This document shows positions 34,925 through 41,908 of a stretch of DNA of 64,000 bases, piece by piece. The DNA lies in contig NZ_CP145886.1 in assembly GCF_038049935.1 (NCBI RefSeq), positions 930,001 through 994,000 of the forward strand, in the 5' to 3' direction. Each line of letters starts with the position of its first letter. Position 1 is the first letter of the stretch. The notes beneath the pieces were generated by a model. That model saw nothing but the letters and a program-made list of their open reading frames with translations. It ran no database searches and had not been told where the DNA came from. The stretch comes from Rossellomorea sp. y25. GTDB lineage: Bacteria; Bacillota; Bacilli; Bacillales; Bacillaceae_B. The position numbers and the translations under genes are program-made.

Positions 34925-35012
34925 TGATGGGGACCTGCCCCCTTGGGATAATTCTCTAACGTGCCGGGGCAGGCCCTGATTTATAACGGGGACAAGGGAC
35001 CTGTCCCCGTGG
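34925..35012. repeat. Pair of GGGGAC-type palindromic elements
   Basis: GGGGACCTGCCCC near 34929, ACGTGCCGGGGCAGGCC near 34960, and the hairpin GGGGACA-N7-TGTCCCC at 34988-35008 lie in a row. The 34959-34975 part repeats the right arm of the terminator at 26011-26061. A further half-element (GTCAGGTTCCC) sits near 34844. Confidence 0.6.
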
Positions 35013-35145
35013 CTTTCGCTCTCTGTCGAAAAACATTAAGTCGGGACTTATTAATGATGAAACAAATTCCATCCATTTCCGTTATAATAGTTATTGATGA
35101 GTGATTTTTGTTAATATTAAAAAAATAATCGAAAGTAGGGAAGCA

Positions 35146-36468
35146 ATGGCGATGAATCATTCTGATTTGCTGACTGGTTTACTGTTGAACCTTCTTGTCA
35201 TTTTGATCGTTATTCTACTTTTAAACTTTAATTATCTTTCTAGAAATAAAGTACATAAGCTTCACATTCAACCACTTTCGATCTATTTGGCCAGTTCACT
35301 TCTCTTGTTGCTTAGTCTGGCTTTGTCCGTTCAATTTGAAGATGGATTTGTCTATGATTTGCGGTTCATCCCTTTTCTATTAGGGGGGATATACGGTGGG
35401 AAGCGGGTCTTACCTTGGCTTGCTGTCACGATGATTGCGATCCGTGCTCCGATGATGGGTCCGGGATTAGTGGTTACGGTGATCATGGCGATTGTCTTCA
35501 CGTTTGTGATTTTGTATATGCGTCCGATATGGGAGAACAAAGCATGGAAGACGAGGGTATACTGGTATACGTTGATGTCGTTCGGTTACTCGGTTCTTTC
35601 TTTATGGATCCCGTCAATGATCTTTGATTTCGATTATTCGAGCTCGTTCCTGGTCTATACGGCTGTCCTGAGCGGCTCTACATTCTTTGTCTTTTACTTA
35701 TGTGAAATCATCCGAAAGATTTATACTCTTCAGTTGGAAGCGATTAAATATGAGAAAATGCAGGTGGTCAGTCACTTGGCAGCCAGCATGAGTCATGAAG
35801 TACGGAATCCTTTGACAACGGTAAAGGGATTTCTTCAGCTGATTAATGAAGATCCTTCCAATGTAAGCACCAATAGCGAACTGTCCAAGGTGGCCGTCAG
35901 TGAAATCGACCGTGCCACAGAGGTGATCAACCAATACTTGAACTTTGCCAGGCCTCACCCGGAGCTTGAGATGGAAGTGGGGATCCGGAATGAGATCAAC
36001 CGTTCGAAGGAGATCATCATGCCCCTTGCTGTCAAAAAAGGGATCATCTTAAAGGCAAGCATCCTTCATCACCTTTCAATCAAAGGCGATCCCAACAAGC
36101 TGCAACAGGTTCTCATCAACGTCATGAAAAACGGCCTTGAAGCAATGGAAACGGGTGGTACGCTGCGAATCTTTAGCTATCAAGAAGGAGACAAAGTGTT
36201 CATTGTCATTAATGATACAGGAGTCGGGATGACCAAGGAACAACTCATGCGCCTAGGGGAACCCTACTTCTCCATGAAAGGCAAGAACGGGACAGGCCTC
36301 GGAATGATGACCGCCTTCCAACTCGTCGAAGGCATGAAAGGCACCATCAAAGTCCTAAGCAAACCGGGCAAAGGAACCTCCGTCATCCTATCCTTTCCAG
36401 TCCATGGGGGAGAAGAAAAAGTAAAAAGCGTCAAACAAACAACAAAGGTCCGTCCCTCACTGCGTTAA
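35146..36468 (+). CDS. Multi-pass sensor histidine kinase, KinB-like (second copy)
   Basis: The 440-residue kinase has six membrane helices in the first 195 residues with the loop FEDGFVYDLRFIPFLLGGIYGGKR, very close to the VYDFKVVPIILAFLYGGKR of the kinase at 6091. HisKA follows with H217 in AASMSHEVRNPLTTVKGFLQLI, then HATPase with NVMKNGLEAMETGG and GTGLGMMTAFQLVEGMKG. A sporulation phosphorelay role is an inference. The last ten residues (QTTKVRPSLR) are encoded by the arm of a GTCCGTCCCTC palindromic element, so the C-terminus may be acquired. The ATG at 35152 is an alternative start. Confidence 0.85.
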   Translation: MAMNHSDLLTGLLLNLLVILIVILLLNFNYLSRNKVHKLHIQPLSIYLASSLLLLLSLALSVQFEDGFVYDLRFIPFLLGGIYGGKRVLPWLAVTMIAIRAPMMGPGLVVTVIMAIVFTFVILYMRPIWENKAWKTRVYWYTLMSFGYSVLSLWIPSMIFDFDYSSSFLVYTAVLSGSTFFVFYLCEIIRKIYTLQLEAIKYEKMQVVSHLAASMSHEVRNPLTTVKGFLQLINEDPSNVSTNSELSKVAVSEIDRATEVINQYLNFARPHPELEMEVGIRNEINRSKEIIMPLAVKKGIILKASILHHLSIKGDPNKLQQVLINVMKNGLEAMETGGTLRIFSYQEGDKVFIVINDTGVGMTKEQLMRLGEPYFSMKGKNGTGLGMMTAFQLVEGMKGTIKVLSKPGKGTSVILSFPVHGGEEKVKSVKQTTKVRPSLR

Positions 36469-36502
36469 TGCTTTACCGGAGCGAGGGACGGACCTTGGCT
36501 TT
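36445..36502 (+). terminator. Palindromic element acting as terminator, overlapping the kinase stop codon
   Basis: AAGGTCCGTCCCTC at 36445-36458 pairs perfectly with GAGGGACGGACCTT at 36483-36496, and GGCTTTT follows. The kinase stop codon (36466-36468) lies in the loop, so the repeat supplies both the end of the coding region and the terminator. Confidence 0.7.
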
Positions 36503-36516
36503 TGAGGTGGGACAGT

Positions 36517-36536
36517 GGGGACAGGCACCTTGTCCC
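36517..36536. repeat. GGGGACAGG-type palindromic element
   Basis: GGGACAGGCACCTTGTCCC forms a short hairpin (GGGACA with TGTCCC) shortly after the kinase terminator. Another half-element, AAGGTGCCTGTCCCC, lies near 36820-36834. Confidence 0.5.
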
Positions 36537-36609
36537 AGGATGGAGAGATTACTAGTTTCATTTCCATTTTGGTGCTTATTTCGGATAAGTGGATGTAGCT
36601 TTATGTATT

Positions 36610-36684
36610 TTATATAAATAACACGGCTATTCCAATGATCAGGAAGATTAGCAGGATCGATAATATGATTACTCTTCTATTCAT
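36610..36684 (-). CDS. 24-residue single-helix membrane peptide
   Basis: MNRRVIILSILLIFLIIGIA plus VLFI is encoded on the minus strand from an ATG at 36684 with TAGGAGG 8 bases before it. The peptide is one hydrophobic helix with an arginine-rich cytoplasmic start. The strong ribosome site and perfect membrane character argue for a real small protein. Function is unknown. Confidence 0.5.
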   Translation of the reverse strand: MNRRVIILSILLIFLIIGIAVLFI

Positions 36685-36860
36685 GTTAGCAGCCTCCTAA
36701 GTTGATGAAGTTACACTCATCTTAACATAGATTTTCTGGGTCTTGATTCGCGTTCCCTGATAACGCGTTGAAGGGCCGGTGTCATTTGGGGTACTTCGGT
36801 CCAGGTCTTGGGTTGGAGCCAAGGTGCCTGTCCCCTTGGCCTTTTTCGTTATGATCGACT

Positions 36861-37104
36861 AGACAAGGGAAATAAAAAAACCGCATGGACTCCAACAATC
36901 CATGTGGTTTTCATATAGTGTAAGATCAATTCAACTCTTCAAGGAACGCTTTTTTAAATACATCCAGAAGATATTCCAGTGTGATTGGATCACTATACGT
37001 GATCGCTTTCGTATCTAATTCTATGACTCTATTGTTTTGAAAGGCAGGGATGTTCCTCCATGTCTGTGTTTCCAGGAAAGATCCGTCACCATCCTGGTTT
37101 TTGA
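36861..37104 (-). pseudogene. Truncated copy of the siderophore-binding gene 3' end with its terminator
   Basis: The minus strand here repeats, at roughly 90 percent identity by eye, the last 60 codons and terminator of the gene at 33708-34643: NQDGDGSFLETQTWRNIPAF is followed by NNRVIELDTKAITYSDPITL and EYLLDVFKKAFLEELN, ending at 36926. Homology stops abruptly near 37104; upstream there is no signal peptide or rest of the protein. It is a remnant of a lost paralogue or a partial duplication. Confidence 0.8.
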
Positions 37105-37239
37105 TGGCTTTAATGGGAGCGGGCTTTATTAAAAGAATCATAAACGATTTGGTTTATCGATACATCTGATTTAACGTTGAGCTCTTTGATATCATTACAA
37201 AATATGGATAGTTTTTCTATGTTAAGGCGGTGAAATAAA

Positions 37240-38220
37240 TTGATTGATCAAATAAAAAAACTAGTGGAGCATTCAACAGAGGACGAAGTGAAATCCCTGC
37301 TATTCCACATACTGTTACGAATCAATATGGCGGAAGAAACAGAGCAAGCCCAGCTGTTAAAAGATCTGAAGAACACCTATCACAATTTTGTGGAGTATAA
37401 AAGAAGTCAGGCTGTGACGGTAAAAAACTATGAAACCGTCCATATCTTGTTTGGAGATTCTGCATCCGGGAGTTTGAAAGTGGCCTTAAAAGAAAGGGAT
37501 GTAGGAGACGCTAAGGTGCTCGCTTTTTCGGATGTGTTCTCCATCGGTCCCGTATGGAAACTGCATGAAGAACGAGGGCTTCATTACCGTTATGAATGGC
37601 TCGAAAATCATATTCTTTTTGAAGGTGATGAACTAGCGGAATTCCTTGAAAGGTTCAATGAAACGATATCGGAGATTGAGGCGATTCCTGATCATATTCC
37701 CATTACGATTTGGGTCGGTGGAAATGCTCACGAACAAACGGCCATGCGATATGTTCTGTATCTATTAAAAGAAAAGCAAAACGATCTGTATATCATGAAT
37801 ACAACCCATTCCCATACCTTGCACACTGGAGAACTTCCCCCAGAGAAGGTAGGGCTCATATATGAAAAAGAATCTGCTCCATTGAATAAAGAACAAAGAA
37901 TAGCTTACGAAGAGGAGTGGCAAGAGCTGTCTGCCACACAGGAAGTATTGAGAATCTGGGAGAATGGTGAAATAAAAAGGGTCCGGGAAGATTATTATGA
38001 TGAGTACATCATCCATACAGCTGAAAAACTGCATAAAGAGTTGGAGAATCAGGGGTTCATGAAATCAGCGCGACTGATAGGTGAAGTGCTGGGCCATGTG
38101 GAACAATATATCGGTGACGGATATTTTGAGTATCGAGTAAGGCATTTAATCATGAATGGCGTATTTGAGATCGAAGGGGTCCCGAAAGCGATGAGGTGTT
38201 ATAGTGTGAAACGTAAATAA
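37240..38220 (+). CDS. DUF1835 domain protein
   Basis: The 326-residue cytosolic protein has an N-terminal helical part, then the DUF1835 domain starting ETVHILFGDSASGSLKVALKERD with DVFSIGPVWKLHEERGLHYRYEWL, and a C-terminal DUF3658-like part (DDYYDEYIIHTAEKL-like, GEVLGHVEQYIGDGYFEYRVRHLIMNGVFEIEG). The family is common in Bacillus and has no established function. The start appears to be a TTG at 37240 after AAGGCGGTG. Confidence 0.85.
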   Translation: MIDQIKKLVEHSTEDEVKSLLFHILLRINMAEETEQAQLLKDLKNTYHNFVEYKRSQAVTVKNYETVHILFGDSASGSLKVALKERDVGDAKVLAFSDVFSIGPVWKLHEERGLHYRYEWLENHILFEGDELAEFLERFNETISEIEAIPDHIPITIWVGGNAHEQTAMRYVLYLLKEKQNDLYIMNTTHSHTLHTGELPPEKVGLIYEKESAPLNKEQRIAYEEEWQELSATQEVLRIWENGEIKRVREDYYDEYIIHTAEKLHKELENQGFMKSARLIGEVLGHVEQYIGDGYFEYRVRHLIMNGVFEIEGVPKAMRCYSVKRK

Positions 38221-38243
38221 AATGGGCGGTTTTTCACGCCCAT
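38215..38243 (-). terminator. Hairpin between convergent genes
   Basis: ATGGGCG at 38222-38228 pairs with CGCCCAT at 38237-38243. On the minus strand the stem is followed by TTTATTT, which suits the small gene at 38246-38416. Confidence 0.6.
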
Positions 38244-38245
38244 TA

Positions 38246-38416
38246 CTAATCCTGCAACTTCTTATCCAGCTTGTCAGAAATGCTTTGCAGGATCCGGTTT
38301 TTCTCTTGTTGGATCTTCAGGAACTTCATCAAGAACCAGATGATGAATATAATGGGAGCCAGGTAAAACAAAAGGGTCAATAGCGGGAAAATGCTGAACA
38401 GGACATCATTGGACAT
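38246..38416 (-). CDS. Small membrane protein (56 aa)
   Basis: The minus strand encodes MSNDVLFSIFPLLTLLFYLA, then PIIFIIWFLMKFLKIQQEKN, ending with RILQSISDKLDKKLQD: one membrane helix (residues about 8-32) and a charged amphipathic C-terminal helix. GAGAGGAG lies 9 bases before the ATG at 38416. The design, a short helix plus a coiled-coil-like tail, is common in Bacillus small proteins of unknown function. Confidence 0.65.
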   Translation of the reverse strand: MSNDVLFSIFPLLTLLFYLAPIIFIIWFLMKFLKIQQEKNRILQSISDKLDKKLQD

Positions 38417-38600
38417 GGATGGGTCTCCTCTCGGTTATTGGATAATTATAACATATGTGAGGGTGTATGATTCTTGTATTTAAACAAGGAGGAGAAAGGT
38501 TAAATCCAATGAGACCTCTGGATGTATCTGAACACGCTATGAAAATAGATAAAGTGAAAATGAACAATTATTCCAGCAGCTCTTCAAATTAAAAATACAA

Positions 38601-38638
38601 TAAAAAAATGGTCAGCATCTAAAAGCCCTGACCATTTT
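38601..38638 (-). terminator. Terminator of the YhgE-like membrane protein gene
   Basis: AAAATGGTCAG pairs with CTGACCATTTT, and the minus strand continues into TTTTTTTATT. It lies directly after the stop of the gene at 38643-39842. Confidence 0.85.
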
Positions 38639-38642
38639 CCAA

Positions 38643-39842
38643 CTAACCTTCTATACTTGCTTGAGGTTTCGCTTCTCCACCAGCACTGGGTTTTAAGGCA
38701 GTGGCCAGTATCACAAGCATGCTCCCCAACCCAATCCATACAAGCGTCGAAACAGGTGAACTCCACGTCAATCCTTTTCCGAAGAAGAACAATTCACGTA
38801 AACCTTCTACCATGAATCGCATTGGGAGCCATGAATAAAACCAATCGCGATAAAACGACGACATCATTTCAGGAGCCATGGCAAGCAGTGGTGCTCCGAA
38901 GAATAGCATTAAGACAAAGAGGGGCATGCCCTTAAGTCCGATCAGTGAAAGAATGCTTGAGATCATGAGATAAAAGCTGAATGACGTGAGACTCAGGAAC
39001 AAGGCGGTATCGGTCATATCCGGGATAGTGAATCCGATCAGCCCTTCAGCCATCCAGGTTAAACCAAATCCGACGACAAGGGCGACTACCGCACCGATCA
39101 GGATTTGGAGGAACTTTGCTGCAAGCTTTTCTTTTCGATTGGAGGCGGATACTTTGGTGACAGCGAGATAGATGATTGCTGCACTTGCCATGCTTGCCAT
39201 CCAGAGAGGCTGGAATAGTGACACAGGCGCGTTTCCATTTGCGCTATTCGTCCCGATTTCATTCACGTTGGTCACGTTTTTCGTAATCGGATTAACCAGG
39301 CTTGAGACTTGTTTTGGCGTCAGGGTGACACCTTGCTTCTCAAATCCATCAAGGAGCTGCCCGCGAACATTGTTGTTCATATTGTCGACGACTCCATTCA
39401 CCATTTGTCCGGCAGCAGTGGCAGCCATTGTATTCATCCCTTGGTTAATGTAAATATTCACTTCAGGGGAAGTTGGATCCGGTGTACGCAAAGAAGCCTG
39501 CTTCGCACTGAAATCCCCCGGAATGACGAGTGCTGCGTAATACTCTTGGTTATCTAATCCTTTTTGTACAGCTTCTGTACTTTTTACTTCAATCCATTTC
39601 ACGGCATGGTCTTCATCCGTATTTGATTTTGACATCGTTTGGATCTTTTCAAGCAGTGTTTCGCCCATATTCATCTTTGGTTGATCTGGCATCTGCACAC
39701 CCTGATCTTCATTTACAATCGCAATCGGCAAATTCTTCGGTTGGGGCTGAACCGATGGGAACAGGGTCAGGGAGAAAATAAAGATAATGGCCAATGCAAT
39801 GAGAGGTGAGGCCAGCACCAGTTTGTTTTTGAAGATCTTCAT
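38643..39842 (-). CDS. YhgE/Pip-like (DUF3533/ABC-2 type) membrane protein
   Basis: The 399-residue protein has one N-terminal helix (LVLASPLIALAIIFIFSLTLF), an extracellular domain of about 180 residues with PIAIVNEDQGV and YYAALVIPGDFSAKQASL, then five more helices (PLWMASMASAAIIYLAV, ILIGAVVALVVGFGLTWMA and others). This is the layout of the YhgE/Pip and ABC-2 permease-like proteins linked to export or phage infection. The ATG at 39842 has CGGAGG upstream. Two TetR-type operators lie just before it; no TetR gene is adjacent. Confidence 0.8.
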   Translation of the reverse strand: MKIFKNKLVLASPLIALAIIFIFSLTLFPSVQPQPKNLPIAIVNEDQGVQMPDQPKMNMGETLLEKIQTMSKSNTDEDHAVKWIEVKSTEAVQKGLDNQEYYAALVIPGDFSAKQASLRTPDPTSPEVNIYINQGMNTMAATAAGQMVNGVVDNMNNNVRGQLLDGFEKQGVTLTPKQVSSLVNPITKNVTNVNEIGTNSANGNAPVSLFQPLWMASMASAAIIYLAVTKVSASNRKEKLAAKFLQILIGAVVALVVGFGLTWMAEGLIGFTIPDMTDTALFLSLTSFSFYLMISSILSLIGLKGMPLFVLMLFFGAPLLAMAPEMMSSFYRDWFYSWLPMRFMVEGLRELFFFGKGLTWSSPVSTLVWIGLGSMLVILATALKPSAGGEAKPQASIEG

Positions 39843-39878
39843 ATGTTTGAACCTCCGTTTAAGAAAAATATAAAAGGA

Positions 39879-39950
39879 GTGAGTAATCACTCACAATTAA
39901 TATTACTTCCTTTTTAGGGAAAGTCAATAAAAAAGTGAGTGATCACTTTT
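39879..39950. promoter_or_regulatory. Two TetR-type operators
   Basis: GTGAGTAATCACTCAC at 39879-39894 and AAAAGTGAGTGATCACTTTT at 39931-39950 are palindromes with the shared half-site GTGAGTGATCAC-like core. Their centres are about 54 bases apart, upstream of the YhgE-like gene. Such sites are bound by YfiR/YhgD-type TetR repressors, so control by a distant TetR gene is likely. Confidence 0.7.
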
Positions 39951-40121
39951 TTAATTATGGGTCAGTCTCTCTTCCAAGTCCACCCATCAATCGCCACACA
40001 ATTAACATAAATCCCCTAAACAACTACCCGGACCTTCCTGTTATAGTTATAGTACAATGAAGGTTAAAATAAAGTAGATAATGAATGTCTATTAATCTAG
40101 CGATGGTAGGGGAAATCAATC

Positions 40122-40529
40122 ATGACACTGAAAAAGATAAAGAGCATCCTGTTTATGCTGCTTGGCTCGATATCCCTGGTGTTCGGGATTGCCGGCACTG
40201 TGCTTCCGGTTCTGCCGGGTGGCCCGTTTTACTTATTTGCCGCGTTTTGCTTTGCAAAAAGCTCCAAGCGGATCGATCGTTGGTTTAAGAGCACAGTCAT
40301 ATATGATAAATATGTTCTCGCCCTCCTTCAAAAGAAGGGGATGACCCGGAAAGAGAAGATCAGGATCAACGTAACGGCTGATTTCTTTATTCTGCTTTCA
40401 GTAGTATTCGTGGATATCCTGTTTGTCCGGATCATCTTAATCGGTCTCGCTTTATATAAGCATTATTATTTTATAAAAAAAATCGAAACGATCTATCCGG
40501 AGTCGTATCAGGTGGAGAAGAGCCAGTAA
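40122..40529 (+). CDS. DUF454 (YbaN family) inner membrane protein
   Basis: The 135-residue protein has helices at residues 6-28 and 34-52, and two at 84-118. The family motif FGIAGTVLPVLPGGPFYLFAAFCFAKSSKRIDRW is complete. YbaN-like proteins have no settled function. The ATG at 40122 follows GTAGGGGA. The gene is 48 bases before a short hydrophilic gene. Confidence 0.85.
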   Translation: MTLKKIKSILFMLLGSISLVFGIAGTVLPVLPGGPFYLFAAFCFAKSSKRIDRWFKSTVIYDKYVLALLQKKGMTRKEKIRINVTADFFILLSVVFVDILFVRIILIGLALYKHYYFIKKIETIYPESYQVEKSQ

Positions 40530-40577
40530 TCTATGGGGATTACTGGCTTGGAATGAGCCAAGGAGTTACGAAAGACA

Positions 40578-40760
40578 ATGCTGAAAAGATATCAATTAAA
40601 AAGCGATTTCAGAGGGTTTAAAAAAGGGTCCCACTTCTATTTGATTGCTGAATCGGAGTATATTGGCATCAAGGAATTTGTTTTACGAACGACAGATTTA
40701 TCCACGAGAATGATTATCTCTGAAAGGGAAATGGAGAAATATTTTTTTCCTTTGAAATGA
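40578..40760 (+). CDS. Small protein (60 aa), function unknown
   Basis: The 60-residue protein is beta-rich and basic: MLKRYQLKSDFRGFKKGSHF followed by YLIAESEYIGIKEFVLRT. GGAGTTACG precedes the ATG, and a strong terminator follows within 10 bases of the stop, which supports a real gene. No family is recognised. Confidence 0.6.
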   Translation: MLKRYQLKSDFRGFKKGSHFYLIAESEYIGIKEFVLRTTDLSTRMIISEREMEKYFFPLK

Positions 40761-40769
40761 TGCAGCCAA

Positions 40770-40801
40770 AAGACCCGTCGATAAAACGAGTCTTTTTTTT
40801 A
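40770..40801 (+). terminator. Rho-independent terminator
   Basis: AAGACCCGT pairs with ACGAGTCTT around a short loop, then a run of eight or more T follows. It ends the DUF454 gene pair. Confidence 0.85.
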
Positions 40802-40848
40802 TGAGAAAATCATTTTTTCTTAGGCGACTATTTCTAAAAGGCTGTTGT

Positions 40849-40880
40849 CCAACACCAAAACATTTGAAATAATTGACATT
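40849..40880 (+). promoter_or_regulatory. Promoter related to the TTTGAAATAATTG module
   Basis: TTGTCC and AATAAT are spaced 17 bases, with ATTTGAAATAATTG around the -10, as in the terminator-promoter modules at 2335, 59055 and 61865, but the -35 differs (TTGTCC, not TTGAGT). It precedes the gene at 40915. Confidence 0.5.
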
Positions 40881-40914
40881 AAGGCAACATAAAAAGTAAG
40901 GAGGGGGAAACAAC

Positions 40915-41121
40915 ATGATGTATTTTTTTATTTTCGTCGGAATTCTAATCCTTTACTTTGCTATTAGAATTTGGATCGGTTCCAGGAAGATGGAGTTTTA
41001 CGGAGATAGCATCAAGAATACGTCCCGAAATCCAAGGGATGAAGCCTACGAAAAGTCCGCCCGGCACTCTCATCAAGCGATGAATTCGAATCACCATTCA
41101 GGTGGTGGATCCAATGGGTAA
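40915..41121 (+). CDS. Small membrane protein with His/Ser/Gly-rich tail
   Basis: The 68-residue protein has one N-terminal membrane helix (YFFIFVGILILYFAIRIWIG) and a hydrophilic cytoplasmic tail ending SHQAMNSNHHSGGGSNG. GGAGGGGGAA lies before ATGATG. Its last codons overlap the start of the next lipoprotein gene by 8 bases, so the two are translated together. Confidence 0.65.
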   Translation: MMYFFIFVGILILYFAIRIWIGSRKMEFYGDSIKNTSRNPRDEAYEKSARHSHQAMNSNHHSGGGSNG

Positions 41122-41485
41122 CGGAAAATTTCATTTGAAACTAATGATGGTGCTCCTCGTTAGCTTGATGGCAGTCCTTTCATTATTAGGCTGTGCGAAT
41201 GATGGGACGGGAGGCATTGACAGTGAAAAAGCCGAAGCTATTGCCTATGAACAATTTGAAAAAGATGTAAAGGAACATAATGAAACAAGCCGGGAGAAAA
41301 TCAGTATGGATGACGTGGAACTCCTTTCCAATGAAACAAACTTCAGTAGTTCTTCAAAGGCATGGGAGATAACGTTTAACTATAAAGATGGGCTTTTGAG
41401 AGAAGAATCAGCATCCAACTCGATTGCTCAGTATAGTGTAAGTCCTGGGGGAGAAATCATTCAACAGTCAACTTCATTCAAATGA
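41114..41485 (+). CDS. Small lipoprotein, function unknown
   Basis: The 123-residue protein begins with a lipoprotein signal whose helix is LMMVLLVSLMAVLSLLGC (lipobox SLLGC). The mature part, with ISMDDVELLSNETNFSSSSK and WEITFNYKDGLLREESASNS, looks like a small beta-rich domain of the PepSY/YpeB kind, though that is only a resemblance. The ATG at 41114 overlaps the upstream gene; a GTG at 41102 is in frame. A terminator follows directly. Confidence 0.65.
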   Translation: MGNGKFHLKLMMVLLVSLMAVLSLLGCANDGTGGIDSEKAEAIAYEQFEKDVKEHNETSREKISMDDVELLSNETNFSSSSKAWEITFNYKDGLLREESASNSIAQYSVSPGGEIIQQSTSFK

Positions 41486-41530
41486 AAGACGCATGGACCA
41501 CTCATCATGAGAGGTTCTTGCGTCTTTTTT
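41485..41530 (+). terminator. Rho-independent terminator
   Basis: AAAGACGC at 41485-41492 pairs with GCGTCTTT at 41520-41527, with TTT following. The loop is long and contains a second small hairpin. The rest of the gap to 41908 shows no gene I trust. Confidence 0.75.
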
Positions 41531-41908
41531 ATAACCCCAATCTCAAAGTGGCTATACGACTAAAAAAGATTCTTTCTCAGCGATAAGTGAGTAGAGAAGT
41601 CTATGATAACCGCATTTCCATAGGGAAGAAGAGAGGGATAAAACCCCAATTGTCCCATTCGTTAAACCATTATAGAATTCAACTAACATCACTAGATTGC
41701 GTACGAATCACTCCTTACTTCAGCTTCTATCACTCTACATCTCTACTCATTTCGAAAATCTACAACTTCATCATCGACCGACATTATACATAGCTTCTGT
41801 GAGGATAATCCATTGTCTATATGGGATGAAAAGTGATGGCAGATAGAAAGACGTTTGCTGTCGAAGAGAGGTTCGCTTCAACACGAAACAAAGTTCGAGA
41901 AAGGAAGG

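Noticed and set aside
41587..41793. 68-codon plus-strand frame before the protease gene
   Set aside because: It has no ribosome binding site and a composition unlike a protein; it is probably part of the untranslated region.
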